Shown one piece after another: positions 20,060 to 30,986 of a stretch of DNA of 64,000 bases. The DNA comes from Polaromonas sp. P2-4. GTDB taxonomy: Bacteria; Pseudomonadota; Gammaproteobacteria; Burkholderiales; Burkholderiaceae_C. Position numbers and translations under genes: made by a program. The stretch lies in NCBI GenBank assembly GCA_024703855.1, contig CP087965.1:1852001-1916000 (forward strand), in the 5' to 3' direction. Positions within the stretch are counted from its first letter, which is position 1, and every line of letters starts with the position of its first letter. The notes under the pieces are model-generated. The model had not been told where the DNA came from. It did no database searches and worked only from the letters and a program-made list of their open reading frames with translations.

Positions 20060-22160
20060 ATGAACAAAGAACAACTCAAAAAACTCGAAGCCGACCTCTG
20101 GCGTGCCGCCGACGGCCTGCGCGCCAACTCCGACCTGAAGGCCAGCGAATACTCCACCCCGGTGCTGGGCCTGATCTTTTTGAAGTTTGCCGACAACAAA
20201 TACCGCCAATTTGAAACCGCCATCCTGGCCGAATACCAGAAGCTCAAGGGCGGTCGGCGTGAAAAGAAGCTTTCTGACATCGCCATCGAGCAATGCGGTT
20301 TCTACCTGCCCGACCACGCCCGCTACGGCCACCTGCTGAACCTGCCCGAGAAAGAAGACATAGCCAATGCCCTGAAAAAGCCATGCAGGCCATTGAGGAA
20401 TACAAGCCCGAGTTGGCGGGCGTGCTGCCGCAGGACGAGTACTTTCGCCTCACGCGTTCGGCCCAGAACAAGGGGCTGGCCCAGCGCCTGCTGAAAATCT
20501 TCTCCGACATCCCGCTGGACGCGGGTGGCGACCTGTTTGGCAAGATTTACGAATACTTTCTGGCCAACTTCGCCATGAGCGAGGGCCAGGGCGGCGGCGA
20601 GTTTTTCACGCCGCGCTCTGTCGTCAAACTCATGGTCGAAATCATCGAACCGCATGGCGGCAAGGTGTTTGACCCGGCCTGCGGCTCGGGCGGCATGTTT
20701 GTGCAGTCGGCTGAATTCATCGCCGCGCACCGTGACGATCTGGCTGCGCAAGGCAAAACTGAAGACAGCATCTACGTCTATGGCCAGGAAAAAACACTGG
20801 AAACCGTCAAGCTCGCCAAGATGAACCTGGCCGTCAACGGCCTGCACGGCAGCGTCATGCAGGCCAACACCTACGTCGAAGACCCGCATGGCAGCTTCGG
20901 GCAGTTCGACTACGTCATGGCCAATCCACCCTTCAACGTGGACGACGTGGCGGTGGCCGCGATAGAAAAGACCCGCGTTTCAACACCTACGGCCTGCCGC
21001 GCAACAAGACCAAGCTCAAAAAGGCCGAGGCCGGCACCGAGACCGTGCCCAACGCCAACTACCTGTGGATCAACCTGTTTGCCACCTCGCTCAAACCCCA
21101 GGGCCGGGCCGCGTTGGTGATGGCCAACAGCGCCAGCGACGCCCGCCATTCAGAGGCCGACATACGCAAGGCATTGATCGAGGCCAACCTGATCTACGGC
21201 ATGCTCACCATGCCCAGCAATATGTTCTACAGCGTCACGCTGCCCGCCACGCTGTGGTTTTTTGACAAGGCCAAGACCGATGAACGCATTCTGTTCATCG
21301 ACACGCGCAACATCTTTACCCAGATCGACCGCGCGCACCGCGAATTCAGCGACGAGCAGGTGGCCAACATCGCCATCATCAGCCAGTTGCACAAGGGCCG
21401 GCGCGAGCGCTTTGTGGCGCTGGTGGACCACTACTTTGCGCAAGGCATCGCCAGCCTGCACGCGCACCAGGCCAGCATTGAGGCGCTGTGCGCCCAGCTG
21501 TTCGAGGCGCTGGAGGACAAGGCGGCCAGAAAGACGGTGACCGACCTCAAGAAACAATGGGCTGGACTCGCCACCCTGGAGGAGCGTTACGCGGGCTACC
21601 TCACTTTTTGCAGCAGCCCGGCAAAGCGGCCAAGAAAGACCCGGTCGAAGCCCACAACACCGCCCAGCATCAACTGCGCGCCGCCTTCACCCCCTTCTTC
21701 ACCGCCCTGCATGCGGACTTGAAGGCGCTCGACAAAACCCTGCGCCAACACGAGAAGCAGCTCGCCGACGCAGCGCAGGCTGACGGCAAACGCGCCAGCG
21801 CCGACCTGCAAGACCAAGGTCCTCAAAACCGCTTTAGAGGCCCTGCACACCGAGGTGAAAGAGTCTGAAACCTGGTTCACCCACATCCAGTGGCTGCAGG
21901 AGCGTTTTCCCAAAGCCCAGTATGAAGACGTTACCGGCCTGTGCAAACTCGCCACCCGTGCCGAAGTGGCAGAGCAGGACTGGTCGCTCAACCCGGGCCG
22001 CTACGTGGGCGTGGTGATTGAGGAGGACGGCAAGAGTGAAGAAGAATTCATTAGCGGGCTGCTGGAGATGAACTCGGAGCTGACGCGCCTGAACCTGGAG
22101 GCGCGGGCGCTGGAAGAGGTGATTGCGGGGAATGTGATGTTGCTGGCGGGGGAAGAATGA
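20060..22160 (+). CDS. hsdM: Type I restriction-modification system methyltransferase subunit (four frameshifts)
   Basis: This N6-adenine DNA methyltransferase is about 700 residues. The HsdM N-terminal domain is MNKEQLKKLEADLWRAADGL; the SAM-binding motif is DPACGSGGMF near residue 210, the catalytic motif is ANPPFNV, and NANYLWINLFATSL follows. Breaks are near 20378 (five A that should be six, restoring ALKKAMQAIEEYKPEL), 20972 (one G missing, restoring EKDPRFNTYGLP), 21610 (five T that should be six) and 21808. The stop overlaps the hsdS start. The long C-terminus (ending EEVIAGNVMLLAGEE) is helical and charged. It is the first gene of the hsd operon. Confidence 0.92.
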
Positions 22161-23510
22161 GCGAAACCGTCGATGCATTTGAATATGCAAAGCTCGGAGA
22201 ACATGCCGAGATTCTCGCGGGTCCACCGTTCAACAGCGCGGCATTCACTGAAAAACCCGAAGATATTCCGCTGGTTAAAGGCGAAAACGTTCAACAGGGC
22301 TACGTGGACTGGAACATTGCGAAACGCTGGCCTGTCAACGACGCCGACTCCTACAAACGCTTTTGGCTCGTGACCGGCGACGTGGTAGTTGCCATGGATC
22401 GTCCTTGGGTAACAGCGGGATTGAAGTGGGCCTACATCAAGCGAAATGACCCGCCTGCACTGCTTGTCCAGCGCGTAGCCAGAGTGCGGGGAAAGAAAAC
22501 GCTGGATCAAGGCTTTCTTCGATGCCTGATTTCTAGCGCGTACTTCTCAAACTACATCCAGCCTATCGTCACAGGCGTAAATGTTCCGCACATCAGCGGA
22601 AAGCAGATCGGTGACTTCAGAATCCCCGTACTGCCACTGCAAACCCAGCAAAAAATCGCCGCCGTCCTCTCCGCCTACGACGACCTGATCGCCAACAACC
22701 AGCGCCGCATCACACTGCTGGAGCGCATGGCCGAAGACATCTACCGCGAATGGTTCGTGCGTCTGCGTTTTCCCGGCCATCGGCAGGTCAAGATTGAAAG
22801 AGGCGTACCAAAAGGATGGACGGTGCGCAAGTTCCGTGACGTCGTTCAGCACTACATAGGGGGTGGCTGGGGTGAGGAAACGCAAACTGCGACGCACAGC
22901 GAAAGCGCGTATGTCATTCGCGGCACGGATATTCCCGGGTTAAACGATGGCGACGTACAAATTCGCTCTCATCGATTCCATACACCTTCAAATTTGAAGT
23001 CACGCCTGCTTCGAGCGGGTGACTTGGTGTTTGAGGTCTCGGGTGGAAGTAAAGATCAATTGCTTGGGCGCAACCTGCTGGCGACTGAAAAACTACTTAG
23101 CGCCCACGACAACCGAGTAATCTGCGCCAGCTTTTGCAAGATGCTCCGCTTCAACACGGTACTGGTGTCGCCCTACGTCATGAAGTATTTTTTCAAGCTC
23201 TACTACGAAACTGATCTTGTCGGGCTTTACCAAGTGCAATCGACGGGCATTAGCAATTATCAGTTTGAAGCCTTTCTGAACTACCAGACGGTGTTGGTGC
23301 CGACGCTGGAGATGCAGAATAAATTTGATGCGATGGTCAAGCCGATTCTTGAACTCAAAGATGACATTGCCCTACAAACCGTCATTCTGCGACAGACCCG
23401 CGACGCCCTCCTCCCCCCGCCTGATCTCCGGCAAGCTGGCCGTGGACGGGCTGGACATCCGCTTTCCGCCGGGCATGGCAACCTTACTGGATAAAAAATC
23501 AGTGATGTAA
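22157..23510 (+). CDS. hsdS: Type I restriction-modification system specificity subunit (one frameshift near the end)
   Basis: The protein is about 451 residues with two target-recognition domains. Each is followed by a conserved helix: LPLQTQQKIAAVLSAYDDLI near residue 170 and the LVPTLEMQNKFDAMVKPILE region near 375. In both, the preceding domain reads out half of the bipartite DNA target. A run of six C near 23415 should be five, which changes the end to PRLISGKLAVDGLDIRFPPG and a stop at 23510. Its ATG overlaps the hsdM stop. Confidence 0.92.
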
Positions 23511-23557
23511 TACCCCCACGCCTAGCACTCCCAACCAAAAGCTTTTCGCCCCGAACA

Positions 23558-23573
23558 TTAACCTATGGGTTAA
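23558..23573. promoter_or_regulatory. Perfect palindrome upstream of the toxin gene, likely antitoxin operator
   Basis: TTAACCTATGGGTTAA is a six-base inverted repeat around a four-base centre. It ends five bases before the toxin start codon and 48 bases after hsdS. HigA-type antitoxins usually bind such palindromes to repress their own operon, so this is a plausible autoregulatory operator. Assignment is by position and symmetry only. Confidence 0.5.
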
Positions 23574-23577
23574 CATC

Positions 23578-24001
23578 TTGAAAATCCTGTCGATACAAAG
23601 AGCAAAGTTTCACGTAGGTGCCGTCGTCCACGAAAAAGGTGACGGATCACTTGTCTGCTCTCTAATGGATGATTTCAACGATATCGAGGCCACTTATGAA
23701 GCATCCCTGAAACCGGCTCTTGGCGTATTTCACGCAAGTTGCCGGCACTGGCCCACAAGCGCTGAACTCTGCGCAGTGTCATCAGGTTGATGCAAACAAC
23801 AAAATTTACGAATTCATTTCCGGCAAGTTGCGAGTGCTGTTCTTTCAAGGCTCAACGGGCAGCGTGGTCATCTGCACGCACATGTTCTTGAAGAAAACGC
23901 AGAAGACGCCACCTAAAGAAGTGAATAAAGCTATCAGGGCGAGAAAAGAATATGAGCAGGCGGAAAAAGCCGGGCTTGTTGAATGGAGAGAAGAACTATG
24001 A
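23578..24001 (+). CDS. HigB/RelE-like toxin of a TAC module (one frameshift)
   Basis: This predicted ribosome-dependent mRNA interferase is about 141 residues. The C-terminal half (KIYEFISGKLRVLFF, then VVICTHMFLKKTQKTPPKEV) matches the phage Gp49-like/HigB family, in which the pattern KKTQKTP is typical. The frame breaks near 23740; the adjacent frame carries YFTQVAGTGPQALNSAQ and the rest. The apparent start is TTG at 23578 (MKILSIQRAKFHVGAVV). Its stop overlaps the antitoxin ATG. Toxin-first order is normal for HigBA. It lies between hsdS and hsdR on the same strand. Confidence 0.75.
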
Positions 24002-24422
24002 GCAAGAAAAGTTTTGCCGCGTTGTACGCGAAGCTGGAACCCACCCCCGCCTACCAGGCAGAAAAGCTGGCTGTGGCTTTTCTGGCGGAACTTAATGCTT
24101 TCATGCAGGCCCATGACGTGTCCAATGCCGAGCTGGCCCGGCGCGCTAGCGTATCGCCCGCTTACATCACCAAGGTGTTTCGTGGGCCGTCCAACCTGTC
24201 CCTCGAAACACTGACCAAGCTGGCAGACGCTGTTGGTTGCAAGGTGCATCTGCATCTTGCAAACCATGGTACGGATGTGCGTTGGTTCGATGTTTTCCAG
24301 CAGCAACGCGCCTTCCACGCGAGATTGACCCGGGCGCCGCCCAGTTCATGCGCGTGATGAGCCAGCTCAAACCGATCAATCAGGAGGCCTTCAATGATGA
24401 GAAGTTCGCCTTTGCGGCTTAA
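23998..24422 (+). CDS. HigA/XRE-type antitoxin with C-terminal extension (one frameshift)
   Basis: The protein is about 141 residues. The helix-turn-helix lies at about residues 45-90 (VSNAELARRASVSPAYITKV, then SLETLTKLADAVGCKV). The frame breaks near 24312. The other frame continues LPREIDPGAAQFMRVMSQLK and ends EKFAFAA at 24422. That tail of about 40 residues beyond the DNA-binding domain sits where HigA antitoxins of TAC systems carry the chaperone-addiction (ChAD) segment that makes them depend on a SecB-like chaperone. The gene overlaps the toxin stop (ATGA) and itself contains the ribosome site for the chaperone gene. Confidence 0.78.
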
Positions 24423-24904
24423 AGAGCTTTTTTTCCGCAGGTCTCTGTCATAGCGTTGGTTCCGGCCGCACCTGAGAAGGCGGCGCGCGAGCTCGACCTG
24501 GACGACCTTGACATCAGCTTGGGATTCGATTTTGACGCTACTGGCAAGATTGCCAATGCAGGCGTCAAGATCGCCACCAAGGACAAGTCTGCTGAAGCAT
24601 TGGAGCAGCACAGCCTTTACAAGGTACAGATCGAGGCGTATGCCAATTTTGAAGTTGTCGGTCCTGAGCACAAAGACGCTCTAGCGGTCTACCTGCGCAA
24701 ATTTGCGGCAGCTTCCGCCTTGATAGGCGCCGCCCGCGAACAAATCGCGCTGATGACAGCTCGCGGCCCGTGGGGTGTCGTGATGCTACCGATGATTAGC
24801 ATGGACCGCGTTGTGGGCCCCCACCGAAGAAGGAAATTCTGACTACAGCGCCGCTCAAAAAGATTGCCAAAGTGAAGAAATCACCTGCCAAGCCTGCGCC
24901 CTGA
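24394..24904 (+). CDS. SecB-like chaperone of a TAC module (two frameshifts)
   Basis: The protein is about 170 residues. The ATG at 24394 has a perfect AGGAGG six bases upstream, inside the antitoxin gene. The start MMRSSPLRLKELFF then needs one added base in the run of seven T near 24430 to continue PQVSVIALVPAAPEK. This matches the beginning of SecB-like proteins (SPLQL...FF..V.V). Near the end AREQIALMTARGPWGVVMLP aligns well with SecB (ARE.I..L..RG.F..L.L.P). A run of five C near 24819 should be six, giving a Lys-rich tail KKIAKVKKSPAKPAP and a stop at 24902-24904. The alternative is an unrelated hypothetical protein, but context and both ends favour SecB-like. Confidence 0.68.
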
Positions 24905-24917
24905 AACCGTTGCAGCG

Positions 24918-25034
24918 ATGTTGGAGGCTCGCGACATGTCGGCGGCGCGCTACGGTTCTGCGAAAGAACTATCAAGTGGCCTCGATAAAAAAGCCGGAAA
25001 AGGCAAAGTGGGCGCTTCTGCCAAGAAAATCTGA
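24918..25034 (+). CDS. Short Lys-rich open frame after the SecB-like gene
   Basis: The 38-codon frame begins MLEARDMSAARYGSAKE and ends with a basic tail GKGKVGASAKKI. It starts 13 bases after the chaperone stop and has no clear ribosome site. It could be a small protein, or a further C-terminal extension of the chaperone if one more base is wrong near 24902. Weak support. Confidence 0.25.
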   Translation: MLEARDMSAARYGSAKELSSGLDKKAGKGKVGASAKKI

Positions 25035-25116
25035 TGCTGGCTTGCAGACTGGAGGCCGACAGTGTGATTCTTGTTCGTGCAGGCACGCACTCAGAACTGT
25101 TTGGGCTATAGCCACA

Positions 25117-25145
25117 AAGAAACCCGCTTCGGCGGGTTTCTTTTT
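25117..25145 (+). terminator. Rho-independent terminator after the TAC module
   Basis: An 11-base perfect stem (AAGAAACCCGC / GCGGGTTTCTT) is capped by the very stable TTCG loop and followed by T residues. It separates the hsdMS-TAC transcript from hsdR, which therefore probably needs its own promoter in 25146-25303 or receives only read-through. Confidence 0.85.
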
Positions 25146-25303
25146 GCAAAAGCAGCCGCATGAAATTGAAGTAGTTAACGTTGGCAAAAATGTTGGCAGT
25201 TTTATTGGCGGAAATTGTGTAATTCTTATTGGAATCAAGTGCTTGCACGCGTCTACAGCTTGGCAAAAAGACCGCATAAAGCCGCGCCTTATCATCAACA
25301 CCC

Positions 25304-28300
25304 ATGCCGAACTTCATTTCCGAAGACCAAATCGAACAAGCGCTATTGCAGCGCCTGCAGCATGTCTGTGGTTTTGACGTGCTGGACTGCAACACGGCGA
25401 ACCCAGCCGATTTGAATGACGGCTCGGGCCGCACTGACAAGCGCGAGGTGCTGCTTCCGGCACGTCTGAAAGCTGCCGCGCTGCGGCTGAACCCTGCAGA
25501 TTCCCGCGCCGGTGGTGGACGCAGCGCTAGCCCGGCTGGCGGATCGGCGCCAGGCCATGAGCCTGGTGGCGGCCAACCGCGAGGTGGACGGCCTGCTGCG
25601 CGATGGCATCGCCGTGAGTTTTGAGGATGCGCAGGGCCGCCGCCAGCAGGAGCAGTTGCGACTGATTGACTTCAGCTCGCACGGCGTCAAAAACAACGAA
25701 CTTCTGGCCGTGTCGCAGCTGTGGATCAAATGCACAGGCACCACGGCGCTGGCCGACTACCGGCGGCCGGACGTGCTGCTGTACGTCAACGGCATTCCGC
25801 TGGTGTTTGTGGAACTGAAAAACTCCAACGTGAAGCTGAAGACGGCCTATAGCGACAACCTGACGAACTACAAGCACGACATTCCGCAGCTGTTCATCAC
25901 GAATGCGTTTTGCGTGCTGTCCAACGCGGTGGAAACGCGGCTGGGCAGCCTGACCGGGCAGTGGGAGCACTTTTTTGGCTGGCTGCGGGTGCATGACGAG
26001 AAAGAAAAGATCGACCGCGCGCAGATTGCCCAGGCTGGCACCAGCCTGGAACGACTGGTAGAGGGCCTGTTTCAACCCGCGCGACTGCTGGACTATGTGG
26101 AGAACTTTGTGTTGTTCCACCGCGAGACGAACAAGATCCTGGCGCAAAACCATCAATTCATTGGCGTGAACCACGCTTTGGCGCAGTTTGAGGAGCGCAA
26201 CGCTCGCAATAGCCACGATGGCGCGGCGCGCGGCAAGCTGGGTGTGTTCTGGCACACGCAGGGCTCAGGCAAGAGCTTTTCGATGGTGTTTTATGTGCGC
26301 AAAATCTTCCGCAAGCTGACCGGTAACTTCACCTTTGTGGTGGTAACAGACCGCGACGACCTGGACGGGCAGATTTACCGCAACTTTCTGAACACGGGTA
26401 CGGTGAAGCCACAGGATGCAGCGCAACCCAAAAACAGCGAAGAGTTGCGCAAGTTTTTGGGTCAGAACAAGCGACTGGTGTTCACGCTGATTCAGAAGTT
26501 CCGTTTTGCCAAGGGGGCCAAGTACCCGGTGCTCTCAAGTCGGGACGACATTGTGGTGATCGTGGACGAGGCGCACCGCACGCAATACAAGTCGCTGGCG
26601 GAGAACATGCGCGCCGGGCTGCCCAACGCAAGTTATCTGGCGTTCACCGGCACCCCGCTGCTGGGCCACGAGCGCAAAACCAACGAGTGGTTTGGCGACT
26701 ATGTGTCGGAATACACCTTCCAGCAGTCGATGGAAGACGGGGCCACGGTGCCGCTGTTCTACCAAAAGCGCGTGCCCGAGATGCTGGTGCAAAACGAGGA
26801 CCTGAGCGAGGAGTTCTACCAAATCATCGAGGAAGAAAACCTGGACGAAGTTAGCCAAGAAAAGCTGGAAAAGCGCTTTGCCACCGAGATGCAAGTCATC
26901 ACCCGCGACGACCGGCTGGAGACTATTGTGCGCGACATCGTGTACCACTTTCCACGCCGTGGCTATCTGGGCAAGGGCATGGTGGTGGCGGTGGACAAGT
27001 TCACCGCCGTCAAGATGTTCGACAAGGTACAGCGGCTATGGAAGGAAGACATCAAGGCGCTGCTGAGGCGCATTAGCCAGACCTCGAATGACGTAGAAAA
27101 GCAGCGTCTGAAAAAGACGGTGGACTGGATGCGCCGGGTGGAAATGGCGGTGGTGATCAGCGAAGAGGCGGGCGAAAACGAAAAGTTCGCCATGCGGGGC
27201 CTGAATATTGCGCAGCATCGCGAACGTATGAATCGCCTGGACGCGCACATGGCCGACGTTGAGGCCAACTTCAAGGACGAGGCGGACCCGCTTCAGTTGG
27301 TGTTTGTGTGCGCCATGTGGCTCACTGGTTTTGACGCGCCCACGGTATCCACCCTGTACCTGGACAAGCCCATGAAAGACCACACGCTGATGCAGACGAT
27401 TGCCCGGGCCAACCGGGTGACGCCATGGCGCATCAACGGGGTGGAGAAGAAAAACGGCGAAATCGTTGACTACTACAACGTGTTTCGCAACATGAAGAAA
27501 GCCTTGAAGGACTACGCGCAGGGCGAGGACGGGCTGGACGAACCACCGGTGCGCGACAAGGCCGCGCTGTTCAAGTTGCTGGACGATGCCATCGAACAAG
27601 CACTGGCTTACTGCGCGGCGAGCGAAATTGGCCTGCGCGAGGTTCTGGCGGGTGGCGACGTGTTTGCCAAACTTGGCGTGTTCAACCAGTTTGCCAATAC
27701 GCTGCTGGCCAGCGACGAGTTGCGCCGCACGTTCTACGTTTACGAGAACACGGTCTCAAGCCTGTACGAAGCCTGCAAACCCGAGGTGCTGGGCCACGGC
27801 AAGGTGCATGTAGTGGCCGCGCTGGCCTACTTGCGCGGCGTGACCGAGGCGTTGGTGGAGCAGCAGGACATAGACAAGGTAGCGCAGCGCGTAGCTGAGT
27901 TGCTGGACGAGAGCGTTGTAGTGAACAGCGCTGAGGGCTTCAAGGCCAAAGAGTTTGAAGCGCAGTATGAAGTCATCAAGCGTGGGCGGACGTGGGATTT
28001 GAGCCGTATTGACTTCGACAAACTTAGGCAAGACTTTGGCCAGGCGGTTTACAAAAACATCGAAATTGCAGACCTGCGCGGCTTCATTGCGCGCAAGCTG
28101 GAATTGATGCTGGCGCAAAACAGCACGCGCGGCCAGTTTGCGCAGCGCTTCCAACAAATCATTGAGAACTACAACGCAGGCGGCTCATCGACCGAGCAAT
28201 ACTTTGAACAACTGGTTCAGTTCAGCCAGGACATGCGCGCTGAAGACGAACGCCATGTCCGGGAAGGCCTGACCGAGGACGAGCTGGAGATTTTTGACCT

Positions 28301-28580
28301 GCTATGCAAAGAAACCATGACGCAGGCCGAGACTCAAAAAGTGAAACTGGCCGCCAAGGCCTTGCTACACCGCCTGCAGGACGAATCTCCCAAGGTATTG
28401 GTACAGGACTGGTACAAAACCGACCAGACCCGGCGCATTGTGCGTTCAGCCGTGGCCGAGGTACTGGACCGGGAACTGCCCGTGGAAAGCTACGACCGCG
28501 CGCTATTTCAGACCAAGTGCGACAACGTGTTTCACCTCGTGCTCGACCACGCAGCACAGGGGCGCAAGTGGGCGGTGTAG
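25304..28580 (+). CDS. hsdR: Type I restriction enzyme endonuclease/translocase subunit (one frameshift)
   Basis: The protein is about 1090 residues. The N-terminus (MPNFISEDQIEQALLQRLQH) runs to LKAAALRLNP, then the frame breaks near 25495 and resumes IPAPVVDAALARLADRRQAM. The nuclease region has DVLLYVNGIPLVFVELKN, with the catalytic Asp and the E-x-K of the PD-ExK fold. Motor motifs include FWHTQGSGKSFSM (Walker A) and VIVDEAHR, then FTGTPL and QTIARANR. The long helical C-terminus binds HsdM/HsdS. It translocates DNA and cuts away from unmethylated sites. Confidence 0.93.
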
Positions 28581-28748
28581 CGCTTCATTTGTCTCCGGAT
28601 AGCTGTAACAAAGCCCACCCATGCCTGACTAACCGCTATCCAGCACGCAAAGCCGGCTCGCCAGGCGCGTCCTCCGATACCGGGTCACCCGTCTGGCTTA
28701 AAAAGCCCTCTGGAACTAATGCCTTCCCTATCTGCTCACACTGTCACC

Positions 28749-30949
28749 ATGAATTTCAAGCGCCCTTTTCTCAAAACCGCATTCGCTACGTTTTTTATAG
28801 CTGCTTGCGCCCTGTACACGGGGGCTAACGCTCAAAACACTCAAAACAATGTGCTTGGCACGGGCAGTACCAGTACAAAGGGCGCCGTCGTCACCACCGA
28901 GCAGGTGCGCGCCGAGCTGCTGGCCTGGGCGCCCGAGGGCGTGGAGGCCGGCAAACCGGTCTGGGTCGGCTTGCAGCTGGCGCACCAACCCGAATGGCAT
29001 ACCTACTGGAAGAATTCCGGTGATTCCGGCCTGCCGACCGTGCTGGAATGGCAATTGCCGGCCGGCATCACGGCCGGCGAGATTGCCTGGCCCGCACCCA
29101 AAAAGATACCGATTGGCACGCTGGCCAACTACGGTTACGAAAAAAACCGTCTTGCTGCCTGTTCCCTTGACGATAGCGCCCGGTTTCAGCGGCTCGCAGC
29201 TCGACATCCAGCTCAAAGCCGCCTGGCTGGTCTGCCGCAAGGAATGCATTCCGCAGGAAGGCGATTTCACGCTGCGCATTCCAGTCAAAAGCTCCACCGC
29301 CACCAGCAGCGCAACGTTTCAGGCGGCGTTTGATGCGGCACCCAAAGCCCTGCCCACGGGCGCCAGCCAGCTTGAAGTGAGCGGGAATACCTTGAAAGTG
29401 TCCTTGAGCGGCCTGCCTGCAGAGCTGCAGGGCAAAACATTGGCGTTTTTCCCCGAAACCGGCAGCGTGATTGAGCCCGCCGGGGCCTGGCAGCAGGCCT
29501 GGCAGCAAACCAGTCAAGGTTGGCTGTGGACGGCGCAGTTGCCGCTGTCCGGCCAGCGCACAGAAAGCCCCACGCTGATGCCGCTGGTGGTGGCCCTGGA
29601 TGACAAATTGAGCGACGCGGCTTACCGCATTGAAGCACCGGTGAAAGGCAGCTGGCCGCCGGTGGCCGCGGCCGCCGTGCTGCCGCCCGCGCTGGAAGCC
29701 GCCCTCAAGGCCAATGCCGCTCTGGGCACCGCACCGGTGCCCACCAGCGCCGCCCGTGGGCCTGCTGGCCGCTTTAGTGGGGGCGCTGCTGGGCGGCCTG
29801 ATTTTGAATCTGATGCCCTGCGTGTTTCCGGTGCTGGCCATCAAGGTGGTGGGCTTTGTGCAGGTCAAAAACCAGGCGACGCGCGTGACCACCGGCCTGG
29901 CCTACACCGCCGGGGTGGTGTTGTCGTTTTCGGCGCTCGGTGCCTTGTTTCTGGGCCTGCGCGCGACGGGTGAGCAACTGGGTTGGGGCTTTCAGCTGCA
30001 AAGCCCGGCGGTGGTGGCGGGGCTGGCGGCGCTGTTCACGCTGCTGGGTCTGAATTTGGCGGGCCTGTTTGAATTTGGCAGTTTTCTGCCGAGCCGCGTG
30101 GCCGGTTTTCAGGCGAAAAATCCCACGGTCAACGCCTTTCTGTCGGGCGTGCTGGTCACGGCCATTGCCTCGCCCTGCACCGCGCCCTTCATGGGGGCCT
30201 CGCTGGGCTATGCCGTGGGTCTGCCAGGCGCGCAGGCGTTGGCGGTGTTTGCGGCCATTGGCCTGGGCATGGCCTTGCCTTACCTGGCCGCCAGCGCCAT
30301 TCCTGCCGTCGCACGCGCCCTGCCGCGCCCCGGCGCCTGGATGGTGACTTTCAAACAACTGATGGCGTTTCCGATGTTTGCCACCGTCGCCTGGCTGGTC
30401 TGGGTGCTGGGCCAGCAAAGCGGCATCGATGGCGCGGGCGCGCTGCTGGCCCTGCTGGTGCTGATGGCGCTGGCGCTCTGGGCCTTCACTTTGCGCGGCT
30501 CGGCCCGCACGCTGCTTGCTACTTTTTCAATAGCACTCTGCGCCCTTGGGCTATGGGCCATTGGCCCGAATGTCACCAAACCCATGGCCGCCGCGCCGGC
30601 CGCCGCCTCCGGGCGTTGGCAAGCCTGGGAGCCGGGCCGGGTGGAGCAGCTCACCGCCCAGGGCCAAAGCGTGTTGGTGGACTTCACCGCCGCCTGGTGC
30701 GTGACCTGCCAGTACAACAAGAAAACCGCGCTGTCCAATGCCTCGGTGCTGGCCGATTTTGATACCAAAAACGTCGCCCTGCTGCGCGCCGACTGGACGC
30801 GCCGCGACCCGGCCGTGACCGCGGCCCTCGCCCAACTGGGCCGCAGCGGCGTGCCGGTGTATGCGATTTACAAACCCGGCCATGCCCCCAGGGTGTTGTC
30901 TGAAGTGTTGTCCGTCGATGATGTGCGGGCCGAGTTGGCGCGGCTGTAA
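28749..30949 (+). CDS. dsbD: Thiol:disulfide interchange protein DsbD/ScsB-like (two frameshifts)
   Basis: The protein is about 733 residues and moves electrons from cytosolic thioredoxin across the inner membrane to periplasmic partners. Order: signal peptide (28749-28838), periplasmic domain with AAWLVCRKECIPQEG, eight-helix membrane domain starting LLAALVGALLGGLILNLMPC with SPCTAPFMGASLG, then a thioredoxin domain with AAWCVTCQYNKK (CVTC active site). Breaks are near 29146 (seven A that should be six) and near 29753 (one extra base). The signal-peptide region and a membrane helix near residue 595 both coincide with copies of the interspersed repeat. Confidence 0.93.
28782..28838 (+). repeat. 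Coding copy of the interspersed repeat (dsbD signal peptide)
   Basis: TTCGCTACGTTTTTTATAGC, then TGCTTGCGCCCTGTACACGG, then GGGCTAACGCTCAAAAC aligns with the intergenic copies. Here it encodes FATFFIAACALYTGANAQN, the hydrophobic core and cleavage site of the signal peptide. Confidence 0.65.
30515..30570 (+). repeat. Coding copy of the interspersed repeat (dsbD membrane helix)
   Basis: TTGCTACTTTTTCAATAGC, then CTGCGCCCTTGGGCTATGGGC matches the repeat. In frame it encodes LLATFSIALCALGLWAIGP, the last membrane segment before the thioredoxin domain. Confidence 0.6.
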
Positions 30950-30986
30950 TTCGGCCAACACAATTCAACGCAAAAACCGGAACCTC

